Assembly (NCBI RefSeq): GCF_025118155.1
Contig: NW_026251403.1
Span: forward strand, 146,001 to 210,000
Direction of reading: 5' to 3'
DNA from: Cokeromyces recurvatus
Taxonomy: Eukaryota; Mucoromycota; Mucoromycetes; Mucorales; Mucoraceae
DNA length: 64,000 bases
Below, one piece after another: positions 11,411-22,384 of this stretch. Under the pieces are notes generated by a model. The model was not told where the DNA came from. It searched no databases and saw only the letters and a program-made list of their open reading frames with translations. The first letter of the stretch is position 1. Every line of letters begins with the position of its first letter. Position numbers and translations under genes: made by a program.

Positions 11411-12602
11411 AAAAATATAATACATACTAACTTGTATACTAATTTTTTTTCTATTTCATAGTCACTTCCTTCCTGATACTGGACCACTTTTCAGTGTTCG
11501 TACTCCTACTCCCAGCAAAGATTTACGCTTAGAAACAGGCTTTATTCAAGGTGATACTATTAGTGTTCATTATGATCCCATGATATCCAAACTTGTTGTT
11601 CATGGTGAAAATCGTAATGATGCACTTCGTCGCTTCCGTCGTGCTTTAGAACAGTACCAAATTGTAGGCCTTAATACGAATATTGGTTTCATTAAGACAG
11701 TAACCGAGCATCCTGAATTTATTAAAGGCGAAGTTGAAACTGGTTTTATTCAACAGTACGAAAAAGATCTTTTCAAGGAAACAGAGTCCCCTGATCCAAC
11801 TACTTTAGCCTTAACTGCTAGCGCTCTTCGTTTAAAAGAGCTTGAACAAGTTAGAAAGAATTTGAATGGTAATAGATACAAAATTTATATAAATATATAG
11901 TATAAATTAAAACTTCCATTTCCATTCATAGATCCTTATAGCCCTTGGAGTACAAATACAAATAGTTTCCGTGTCAACGATGTTCATCACAGAGAGTTTA
12001 ATTTCACTCAAAATGATCATCCTTATAAAGTAGTCTTATCTACAAACCCATTAAAAGCAGATTTAGTTGATATGAATATTATTGATGCAACTACAAATGA
12101 ATCTATCAAAAAATTTACCGGTGTTGAAAGTTATATAGATCAAGAAGATGGTTTATTAGTCTCTTCAATTGATAACAAAAAGATAAAATGTAATGCAGTG
12201 CTACATAATCAAGAGGTCGTTGTTTTTGATGAGGTATATGTTTGTGAATCTTATTGGAATAACAAAAATTATGTTAATTAACAAAAGTTGACTCTTTTAT
12301 ATGTGTATATGTCATAGTCTGGTCGTACAACATTCAAGTTACCGATGCCTGCTTATTTATTGAATGAAAGCGATAGTCATAGTATGGGATCCATTAAAAC
12401 TCCTATGCCATGCAAAATTTCTCAAGTCCTTGTTAAACCAGGGCAAACAATTGAAAAAGGAGATACATTGGTCGTTTTAGAAGCTATGAAGATGGAACAT
12501 GTTATTAAAGCACCTGCTTCTGGTAAAATCGATCAAATTTTATATTCTGTTGGAGATTTGGTAGCAGAAAACAAAAGCTTGGTTACATTTGCAAATGAAT
12601 AA
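9891..12602 (+). CDS. mccA: Methylcrotonoyl-CoA carboxylase subunit alpha, mitochondrial
   Basis: Eight exons: 9891..10005, 10058..10097, 10171..10273, 10345..10562, 10657..11346, 11462..11868, 11932..12233, 12318..12602, giving 719 residues (human MCCC1 is about 725). It is the biotin-carrying subunit that, with the beta subunit, carboxylates 3-methylcrotonyl-CoA in mitochondrial leucine breakdown. The first ~38 residues are Arg/Ser-rich without acidic clusters, as in a matrix-targeting peptide. The biotin carboxylase part begins at [16 protein letters not shown] and contains [11 protein letters not shown], the ATP-grasp loop [20 protein letters not shown] and [14 protein letters not shown]. 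The biotinyl domain at the C-terminus carries EAMKMEH, with the biotin-accepting Lys near residue 683. The intron at 11347..11461 contains a 53-nt T run. MCC is preferred over propionyl- or acetyl-CoA carboxylase because of the HFLPDTGPL segment and the overall length. Confidence 0.95.
11354..11406. repeat. Poly-T tract of 53 nt inside an mccA intron
   Basis: An uninterrupted run of T near the 5' end of the intron between the fifth and sixth mccA exons. Such long runs recur through the window and may vary in length between strains or with sequencing method. Confidence 0.9.
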
Positions 12603-14514
12603 AATAATGTAGTGTATGTTAGAAGTAGCACATAGAAGAATAAACAAGATTATTCAACTTTTTACTATATATAATTTTTTTTTCATCGATCTATCTTTTT
12701 TTTTTAAGGAAGGCTTTTCATAGATCAAGTTCGATACAATAGATTAATTATTAAAGTAGAATTGCTGAAAAGTATAATAAATGCATTTTTTGTATAGTAT
12801 AGTAAAGTGGACATGCTGTCATAACAAGATAAACATACCACAACGATTGCTTATAGTTCATTATAAATAATGTCATAAATTTGTTTATTATATTATTGTA
12901 TATAAAGAAGTAGGCTTAATTTAACTGGTTTATATTTATATGCTTATCCATATTATGAAGGACTGAATAATGATAGACAGAGGCTATAAAAGTTGAGATA
13001 AATATACTTTTTTTTTTTAGTATGAATACAAATAACAATACTTGGGATACAGTATGTAGCAATTAACCTTTCCTTAGAGTTGAAGATTTTTTTTTTAATC
13101 CTATCAGTATGAATGCAAATTAACACACCTACACTTACACTTATCGTCTACTGCTACTGTATCCCCAAGCTCAAAGTGTAATATATTTTAGCTCAAAATG
13201 AATTCCTTTTATACTCTCACATGCAATCGATTGTATGCCAGGAGGATGATTTTACGCTTTCTTCTTTTCAAAAAAAAAATGTTTCCTTACCTGTTGTCTC
13301 CAAAATACTTACAAGCACTCCTTGGTCTGCTACAATTGTAATGATACAAAGTATATCTCCCACCATTGTCTTCGATATAAGTCATCTGACAAGTAAACAG
13401 GCCCGTAAACGAGGCGATTATGTCTGATACTAATCAAACATGGATTACTCACATGACGAGTATTTTTTTTCTTCTTTTACGGCTACATGCACAACAACAG
13501 CTGAAAACTTAACTTCCAATTGTCAACCAGATAAGCCTTTAGCCAATAACTCTTCAGACAACTTCTCTCCATTACCACCTGCCTACACTTTCATATATGA
13601 CTTTGAATCAAATCTCAAGCTAACTCTACTTACTCTAGCCTCACTTCTATCACTAACATTTACAAGTTGTTTTGAAATCCCCTATTGCATCTCCCATTCC
13701 TATTTGCAAGCATTATGGACTAGAAGGACATCAACGTACTATCAATAAACACTGTTTATTAAATCCCAAGCCATAGCTGTTATATTCGTAACTTAATTTA
13801 ATTAGATAAATAGTCATAATGAAATACACAATGTATTTCTAAGATAATTCTTTCTATATACATACATATTTATCTTTGTACAGAAAAAAATAAATAAAAA
13901 TAAAAGTTAATCTCCATTCTCCATTTAGGCTTAGTTATCTTGATATAGTCTTTAAGCGACAACAGTCAACAACTGTAATTTAATATAAATCACAGAAGCT
14001 GATGTTTGCTCTTCACAAATTTACTGGCATTGTGATTTGAAAGAAAAAAAAATAAGAATTACAATAAATTGGTCTATAAGTCTCGGTCTTTGTTATCGGA
14101 AGCTTGCAAGGAGAGATATTTTATAGCTCGATATAATGTAGATCCTGTACTAAATGTATGTGTTAATTGATTAGTCTAAACTATATTCTATAGTTATCTG
14201 AGAAATAACAATATACTATACAGTCCATTCTTCCTATTTTAAAAGTATTTATAAGGATATTAACATAAGTATTTTTTTTATAAACTAATTTAGTGAATAC
14301 ATTGTTTATTCTACACATGTTCATCTCCCTTCACACACACACATTCTCTCTCCCTCTCTCTTTGATTAGTATAACTCAAACACAAGTCCTCATAATTTAC
14401 AGTGTTTCTTTTTTAATTATTTATAGGATAATGTATAGTATAGTTTCCCATCCCTCTCTTCCCCCCTTTTTTTTTCTTTCATAATGTATTTTTCTTTAGT
14501 ACAATCATTTTTCT
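12603..14514. other. Long intergenic region with a mobile-element relic
   Basis: About 1.9 kb between mccA and the minus-strand PAK kinase. Most is featureless AT-rich sequence. The part from about 13220 to 13790 has higher coding character on the plus strand and is described separately. A (CA)n/(CT)n patch lies at 14329-14363. Confidence 0.4.
13440..13772 (+). pseudogene. Relic of a mobile-element protein with a zinc-knuckle-like motif
   Basis: In the frame that ends at the TAG at 13770-13772, the residues just before the stop read PIPICKHYGLEGHQRT followed by a short stretch ending CLLNPKP. This resembles the C-x2-C-x4-H-x-R zinc-knuckle-like motif that I recall next to transposon ORFs in Mucorales genomes, except that the second Cys is Tyr. 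The upstream 102-codon open frame (13440..13748) is in another frame, so the source gene is broken by frameshift. No terminal repeats or intact transposase are visible. The element class (Helitron-associated or other) cannot be settled from sequence reading. Confidence 0.35.
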
Positions 14515-17332
14515 TTACTTTTTTTTAAACTTTAAAAGAGATGGCAATAGCACATCAATTGGTCCAGCTTTCTTAAGGAACTCATGCTATAAATAAAAAA
14601 AAAGTTAATGCTTAGTATGATATGAAAATAGAAAGTTTACATTAAGCAATTCAGCAGCGCTAGCTCTAGACTTCACATCAACACATAGGCAAACTGCTAA
14701 ATAGTTTTTCAATTCCTTTGATAGCGTTTCTGGTCTTTTTAGTGAAGGTGTACCGTTCGTTGCAATTAAATAAAGTGCTTTTAAAGGTTCTTCATCAAGA
14801 TAAGGTGGTTCATTTTCTATCATTTCGATTGCCATAATTCCTAGTGACCAAATATCCACTTTAGCACCATATTCTTTTTGCTTTACAATTTCTGGAGCCA
14901 TCTGTACATTTTTTTTTTTTTTTTTTTTGATGAATATAAATATTTTATATATGGATAGATATATATATATATATATTTCTCTTACCCAGTAAGGGGTTCC
15001 AACCATAGTTGCCCGCTTATTTCTCTGATCAGTAAGTTTAGCACAATAACCAAAATCGCTAATTTTTACTTGACCTTGAAAATTTAGTAATACATTATCA
15101 GACTTGATATCTCTATGGATGATATTTTGCGAATGCAGATGGTCTAATCCTTTTGTAGTCTATAAACAAGAAGAAAATGAAGTATTAATATTATTATTAC
15201 AATAAAGTATTCATATATCTATTAATAATTACTTCTAAACAGATAGTTGCTATTTGCTGTTCATTCATAGTATTATTTTCAATAACATCTGTTAAGGCAC
15301 CACCTTCCATGAATTCCATGATAACCCATAAATCACCACGCACCAAGAATGCATCCAGAAAATTAACTATGTTCTCATGACGTGATTCTTTCATGATCAT
15401 AATTTCATTCACGATTAAATCAAGTCGAGACTGTTTAGATAATTCCATTTGCTTAACAGCTACTTTAGCATTATTTGCAATATGACTTGATAAGTAAACA
15501 GACCCAGAAGCGCTATAAACATATATATAAAAAAAAATTAGAAAAGAATAAAAAAAAATTCACTTATTATATGTAGTTTACATACCCTTGCCCTATGCAT
15601 TTTACGCGTTTATAAAGAAGATTAGGGTCTCCAGTTGTAACCACAGAAAGAAGTCGTTCCATAATTTGACTATCGCTCATTGTACTAATTCTCTTCTCGC
15701 CTTTCTTCTTATTTGATCCAGTTCCTTTTTTAGTCTTATCATTTTCTAGATTGGATGATGGTACAGGAGTCGATATTTGGGGTTGTAGATCGGGTATAAT
15801 AGATGATTTTTTAATAGATTCCTTTACTAATGAATCTACAGATACCAGGGGCTTTTTCTTGATTATAACTTCTGGTATTAGCTTTTTGGCTTCTAAATCC
15901 TTAGTTCGCTTCTTCAAGTTTTTATAACGATCTAGTTCAGCAGCTGCCATTTTTAATCTTTCTTTTTCCTGTTCAAAGCGTGTGATACGTTCAGCAAAAG
16001 ACATATTTCGCGTATCCTCTGGTTGATATTTGATAGGAGGACTGGCATAATTGTATTTACGTGGTAGAATAGGTCCATTTATTGTAGTATTGGGAATAGG
16101 TGAAACTGGCTTATTGTAATGTGTATTATACCCATTTTTGGTAACTATTGGCTTTACCTGTCTTTCATTATCTCTTTTTGTTGTTGCTGTTGTTGTTTTA
16201 AATTTGGAAGTTGGATTCTAGTTATAAAATAATGATCACAAGGATTATTAACCTATAACATAAAATAAAATAAAAAAAAAAAATCCAATTTTACTTTTTT
16301 TGATTCTTGTTGTTCTTCTACATAATCTGTTTTTGGGTTCAATTTTTCCATTAATCTGACTTGAGCATTATTTGTATTATTAATTTGTTTGAAGCCGGAC
16401 TTGGACATAATTACTTCGTTTTGCTGCATAATGGGTTTCAATATGATGGGTTTTGCAGGCATTTCACGAATATGGTGCATTGCAGGTGTTGATATACTTG
16501 GTTTTGGATTTGATGATGACGATGATGTTATATTCTTGTTATCATGATTGATATCGTGATCAATAGTCCTGTCTCTTTCATTATATGTACCTTTACCTCC
16601 TATGGTTTGTTCAGTATAAAATTCAAGTGCTTCCAATACAGCCTGGGGGTTTTTAGCTGCATCTTCCGCTGTAATCTTGGACCCCTTTAATAATGCATTC
16701 CATTGCTCAGGCAAACCCTATAAACAATATATTCCCATTATTATTATTATTTCTTATGTATATGTCCTTTCCAAGAAGCATTATCCAACATACCGTAAAT
16801 GCACCTGTAATAGGGTCAAATCCAACATGAATCTTATGAACAAAATTAGTTGGGCCTGAAGTACCTAAAGGAGATCGCTAACAAAAGAAAAATTCTTATA
16901 GTGTTACCCTTTTTTTTTGGTAAAATGAAAATAGATGTGCATATAATTTGATTATATACTTACATTATATATTTCGTCCATCCAAGAATAGAGTTCTTCA
17001 TCATTACGACAAGCCATGTAATGTGATTTTGCCTTTGTCCTCAATTCGAAACAATGAGATTTCAGTTCAGATCTTGCTACACCTATAATTTCTTTTAAAA
17101 AAATAAGAGCAACACATTGACTGGTTTGCTAATATATAACGTATAAATATATAGATATATATATATATATTTATATATTTTTTTTGTATTTTAAAATATC
17201 AGTAAGTTATACCTCGTGGCGATGAAAAGTAAGAGTTTGTTCACGTAGAACAACGTATCGTCTGGACCAAATCCAAGCTCGTAGACCATCTTCTTTAACT
17301 AAAAGTTGGCCATCTTTTTTGATCTCCGCCAT
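14515..17332 (-). CDS. CLA4: p21-activated kinase, Cla4 type (PH-CRIB-kinase)
   Basis: Nine exons on the minus strand: 17213..17332, 16964..17128, 16794..16877, 16295..16717, 15586..16217, 15233..15512, 14986..15159, 14641..14901, 14515..14586, giving 736 residues. A PH domain opens the protein ([17 protein letters not shown], ending in YSWMDEIYN near residue 95). The CRIB motif follows at ~98-125 ([16 protein letters not shown]), where Cdc42-GTP is expected to bind. After a long Ser/Asn/Pro-rich linker comes a STE20-family kinase domain from ~468 on, with [31 protein letters not shown] and GTPYWMAPE, so all catalytic residues are present. The PH domain separates Cla4-type from Ste20-type PAKs. 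Cla4 acts at the plasma membrane in polarity, septin and cytokinesis control. The last exon encodes only HEFLKKAGP plus a basic tail and is easily missed. Confidence 0.95.
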
Positions 17333-17458
17333 GAGTTATATAGTAACAATATGAAAAGTGAAAAAAAAAAGAAAAGAAAAGAAAAGAGAGAAGAACGATA
17401 GATGCTTTGAAATAAAGGGGATAAGAGTAAGAGATAAGCCTACAGATATATTTTTTCT

Positions 17459-17498
<40 letters not shown>

Positions 17499-20413
17499 AA
17501 AAAAAAGAGGGGGGGTATATGCAACTAGTAAAAATTAGACTAAATAATTCATTATTATTATTATTCCTTATATTTGTGCATGTATAAATAATAAAGAACA
17601 TGTATATAGTGTAATTTGAAAGGACTCGAAATTTATAAATAAAACTTATACAATAAAAATATTATAATAAACTCTTTTATTACATCAAGAAGAGTGCCTG
17701 TAATTCATAAAGTTAAATAACTTTACTAATAATAGCTTCTCAAGTTGTGATAGAAACGGTTGTTATGATAATAAACAATCAAGGGATGGTTGTCATGAAG
17801 GAACTTAACTTGATGTTGTCAGTAAACTTCTTTTGTCGGAACAATTCCCGGAATATTAGTCCTCCTCCTTTTTCTCACGTGTTTGATCTTCAATGAAAAT
17901 GTCTTTTGACTTTAGTACGCTAATAGCGTGAAGCAATCAAATGATAGTCTGTTTCCTAATATTCCTCTTTTTCTTTTATGAATAATTGACCCCAATATAA
18001 CATGTTAAAAGTAGAGTCTTATTTATTAAATTTGATCAAACTGTCGACTTTTTCTTGAGTATTATATCAAATGACTCTTTCAGCGCTGTTATTCTTCATT
18101 AAGTAGTAGACATAAGACCTAGTCACAATATTTCTCAAAGAAAAACTCAAAGTCATCTTTCTAATAATATATCAAATTTTTTTTTCTTTCTTTCTTTCTT
18201 TCTTTCTCGTACAATCTAATTGTTTCTCCCAAAGTCCTTTATTATATATATTCTTTTTAATCAAAGATTTCTTTCAAATGTAAATTTATAATTAGTCATT
18301 TTAATTTACTTTATATACATTTATATTTATTGCTACTATTAAATTGTTCATGTGTCGATCAGCAAATGAATGCTACCCTTCTTTAATTATAGTATACATT
18401 TCAGCTTGGGAATAAAAAAATAAAAATAAACCAAAATAAAACTTTTGATTTTATTACTAAAATATATTATGTATATTGATATAACTTTACAAACTCTTTG
18501 CAGTAGAAAACTTGAAGTCACCTTTATTATTAACAATTAAAGAATAATTATTTTCATGTAAAAACATTGCTGATATAAAAAAAAATTGATTAATGGGCAT
18601 ATACAGATTGATGCATTTACCAACTTAGTCTCTCAAGTTAAACTCTATAGAACAATTTTGGACTTTGATAAAGGAAAAAACTCAAGCAAAAGTGTATAGT
18701 GATAGAAGAGGACTTATCTATTAAAATTACTGATGTTTCAATCAAATCCTTATTTATGACCTTTAAAGAATATAAATTAGCAAAAGTATAAATAAATAAT
18801 GTTTTTTTTTATGTATTATCAATGCCGTCAAAAGTAATTACTGTATCGCATATATCAAACTTACAACTCCAATAATAGCTTTGATTTGCCTTCAGCTTCC
18901 TAATCGTTTATATTATTTGAGTTTGTATACCATTTCTTATCCTATTTTTTTTTTTTCAATATTAGGAATATCTTTAGCCATAGACTTTATGTACACAGTA
19001 CAATTTAATTTATAAAAATACATTGATAGCTGATATGTAACAAGTTTAATATTTATCATATAAATTTGGTAATATTTAGAGAATAAGACGAATAATACGA
19101 AATGGGTCTCCATAAGATCCTTTGTTAATATCAAAAAAAATAATAGATCAAAAATGATTTTCATTATTTATATCGTGAAAAGAAAAAAGAAAACGAATGA
19201 AATTATAGACGTTAATCTATCCAATTAGATACTATTAAGGGTATATCAATCTAAGCAATGTCTATGAACATAACATGTAAGCAACTATTGCTACTATCAA
19301 TAAGTATCCATTATAGTCTGCTTTAGATACTTGCACACTGAATTGAAAAGTAATCTAACTCGATACAACGCAAAAATAAAGCTAAATACGACAACAAGAA
19401 TAGAACTTATATTATCTTAGAACTTATATAACCCTAATCATGCTCAATAGCTTTATTTGGATCTTCGTACCTTCATGTTATAAATGAAATAGTTTAAGCC
19501 TATACATCTGGTTTCATATTATATAAAAGCCAATTTCTGTCATTTAGTTACATAATACCATTAAGAATCCTAGTGGTATAGAACAGTATATTAGATATTA
19601 GTATTGCCACTTCTTACGTACTTACAGCTCTTGTACAAGCTTCGGTTCGAACTAAGTTCTCTCAAACCAATCAATGACCTCGTTTCCATAACTGTAAAAT
19701 GTTTTAGAAACGCTATTCCATTAATTAACAGAAAACCAAAAAAAAAGGGTATTTGTCAGCAATATTTTCATATTTTTTTGTCCTTTTATTTATAATTAGC
19801 AAGCATAATTGATATTTATTATAAAAAAAATTGCGAATTTATCTTTTTCTCTCTCCACTCCTTCTCTTTACTTTTCTCTTCATCTCCGTCTTTCTCTTGT
19901 TCTTCACTTTCATTATAACCAGATGTTTTCTAATATTTCCTTTTCCTTGAACCTATAAAAAGGAACAGTTAGGCAAACAGTTCTTCTTCATAAAAGATAG
20001 ACAGTTTTACATGTTTACTTTGTAGGGATGAAGCTATTATAAAATATTTTAATGCGACTGTTAACAACATTAGTGATTAACCCCCCCTATAGTTATCGAT
20101 TACTTATTTGAACCATGATTAAGTAGTTTAGTGTATGTTTCTTGTAAGCGAATGCGTAAGTAGTTTATAGATGCTTAATTTGCTGACACTGGGGTAATAT
20201 TTTGAAGGAAGTTACTATTGTTTTTAGTCATAATAGTAGTCAGATAAACTTACCTACTTAATTAGTTAGTAATCTAGAATATAGTATAGGGTAGTCATCG
20301 TGAACAGCTGGAATATGAACTTAAACAGCAAAAGCGAATAAATATAACAATCAAAGAACAAACTGATAAATGCAGTAATCTACATTCTCTTTTTTGATTT
20401 TCTTTTTCTTTGG
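17333..20413. other. Gene-poor AT-rich region upstream of CLA4
   Basis: About 3.1 kb with no supported gene on either strand. It contains a 34-nt A run (17463-17496) just upstream of the CLA4 start, a (TTTC)n microsatellite near 18184-18207 and an isolated CACGTG hexamer near 17877. Short open frames here lack recognisable protein signal. Confidence 0.45.
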
Positions 20414-20865
20414 CTATGTTTTATGGATTGATGCGTTCTCTAGCACCAAATAATATCCTTTCAGGTTCTCGTCTAAATTTGTTACATCTAGGATTTCATT
20501 CATAAACTCGACAAAATGAGCAATAGTGGTGCCTTTGGTAATATTAATTTGGCCTTCTAGTGTAAATGAAGCAGCTCTATTTTTCCCTTTATTGTTGGGT
20601 TTCCTTCTTTCCTCTTTTTTAAGTATAACTGTAGCAGCACTTTTTTTTAAAAAGAAAAATAGTTCTTCATTTTCAGAAGTTTGTTCCATACTACGTCTAA
20701 TCTTTTTTCGCCATTTCGTTCTCTTACACATACACACTCATTCTATAAATGCATTTCTTTCTTCTCTACAGCTATAATTTCTGTATATTGGAAAAGCTTT
20801 AGAGAATTTGTCTGATTTGACAGCTTGGATCGCTCTATCTACAATTTTTTTAAGCAATTCTATGT
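20414..20865 (-). pseudogene. Decayed DDE (Tc1/IS630-like) transposase fragment
   Basis: On the minus strand a 107-codon open frame ends with GYYLVLENASIHKT, which resembles the second catalytic block of Tc1/mariner-IS630 transposases (GYYLVMDNAPIH-like in fungal copies). The expected Asp is replaced by Glu. The preceding TLEGQINITKG..HFVEFMNEIL segment also matches the region between the first and second DDE blocks. Upstream the same frame continues across one stop codon to about 20865 with residues of similar character. No third acidic block and no terminal inverted repeats were found. The fragment is judged an inactive remnant. Confidence 0.5.
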
Positions 20866-22384
20866 TTAAAAATAGCTCTTTTTATCAGACAATGTTTCAA
20901 GGATAACGCTTGTATAAGTAATTCCGGCCACTTCGACCCCCTGATCGTTAAAAGGATAGTTCTGAGCATTTTTATAATAAAAAAAAAACATTTGCTATTA
21001 TGTTACAATAAAAACGAATATAGACTCCAACAATAAAATGAAAACGATAATTTATTTCTTCAAAAGCGGTAAATAGTATATCTAAAAACGGCTATATTTT
21101 TCTATACCGACTGTACTACAGCTAATAGCATTGTGGTTGATCCTTTCCCTCTTTTATTAAAGCAACTTTCCAGTAAGTATAGAAAGCAACGTATCTGTCG
21201 AAACAGTTTAACTAATTTTCGTAGAAAAACTCGTTGACTTATAATATGCAGCATACTCTTTGAACTTCATTATCTCCATCATGGTAAAATATCTCTTAAG
21301 ATCTCATCATGCTTGGTATTAACTTGGTCAAGTGGCTATGAAATAATTAATTTAGTATCTGAAGATACAGCCCATTTTAGTCTTTTCCTTTCTTTACCTT
21401 TTTCCCTTTTGACTATGAAAAGATTTTATTATTTTATTTTATTTTATATTATTTTTTTTTTTTTGTTCTCATTTTCTGATCTAGCCCAGACAATACAAGA
21501 TTATTCAAATGGATTTTAAATATTTTCTTTTTCAATAAAAATAAATACTTAATCGGACTTGGCAATTGTTATATTTTTTTAATATTATTGAAGATTTACG
21601 TATTTGTTATAACGAAATAGTTTGTACCATTTGTTTAAATTATCTTTGTATGGTTACACGTGATGTATTTAATTGTATATCCTTTGATTAAGGGCTTTAT
21701 ATCGAACATTAACATGATATATGTAAATGTATGCACATATATACATAAATAATAATAATAATAAAAGTTACTGGTAAAAATCCCCTTGTATGAAATTAGT
21801 CAGTAGTCAGCTTGGATAAAGTAATGCAAGAACTAGCAGATTTGTTTGTTTAAAATATATGCAACTATTAACTTTGTTTTTCCCTCTCTCTTCGTCTTTC
21901 TTAACTTTGTCTCTCCCTTCTGCCTCTCATCACCCCTATTTTGCGTCCCCTCAATTTTTTTCTCCCTTATTTTTATTTTTATTTTTTTATTTTTTATTTT
22001 TTTTTTTTTTTTTTTTTTTTTGGACATCACGACTTGTTATTTCTTATTTTTACATGTATATCCTCATCTCCCTTTGCCTTCCCCCCTTTTTTTTTTCAAT
22101 AAAAGTCTTCTAAGGTTTATTATATTTCCCCGTTTGATTATTTTTATATGGTTTCTTTCTTTACTTACCTTTTTAACCCCTTTTTTTCCCTTTTCTTCAT
22201 TTTTATTTTTTATTTTTATCTATTTTATATTTTTTATACATAAATTAGAAGAGTTAACGGACATTTTCTTCTTCTTAAATCTATTTTCTTTTTTGTATTA
22301 TATTATATTATTATAACCTACATATATATTAAAAAAAAACAAAAAACAAAAAACAAAATATTAAAAAAAAATTATATATTAACA
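20866..22384. other. Gene-poor region upstream of STE12
   Basis: About 1.5 kb with no supported gene. The last ~500 nt are strongly pyrimidine-rich (CTCTCTTC, CCCTTTTTTT and long T tracts at about 21870-22200), followed by an A-rich stretch (22330-22384) directly before the STE12 ATG. This is probably promoter and leader. Long open frames here are only Phe/Ser/Leu low-complexity readings of the pyrimidine tract. Confidence 0.5.

Noticed and set aside
19640..19665. GGTTCGAAC sequence suggesting a tRNA T-loop
   Set aside because: The flanking bases do not form the five-pair T stem and no anticodon arm or acceptor pairing could be drawn.
21846..22316. 156-codon open frame on the plus strand upstream of STE12
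   Set aside because: It is a Phe/Leu/Ser low-complexity reading of a pyrimidine tract, overlaps other such frames and has no family signal. It is better explained as the STE12 promoter or leader.
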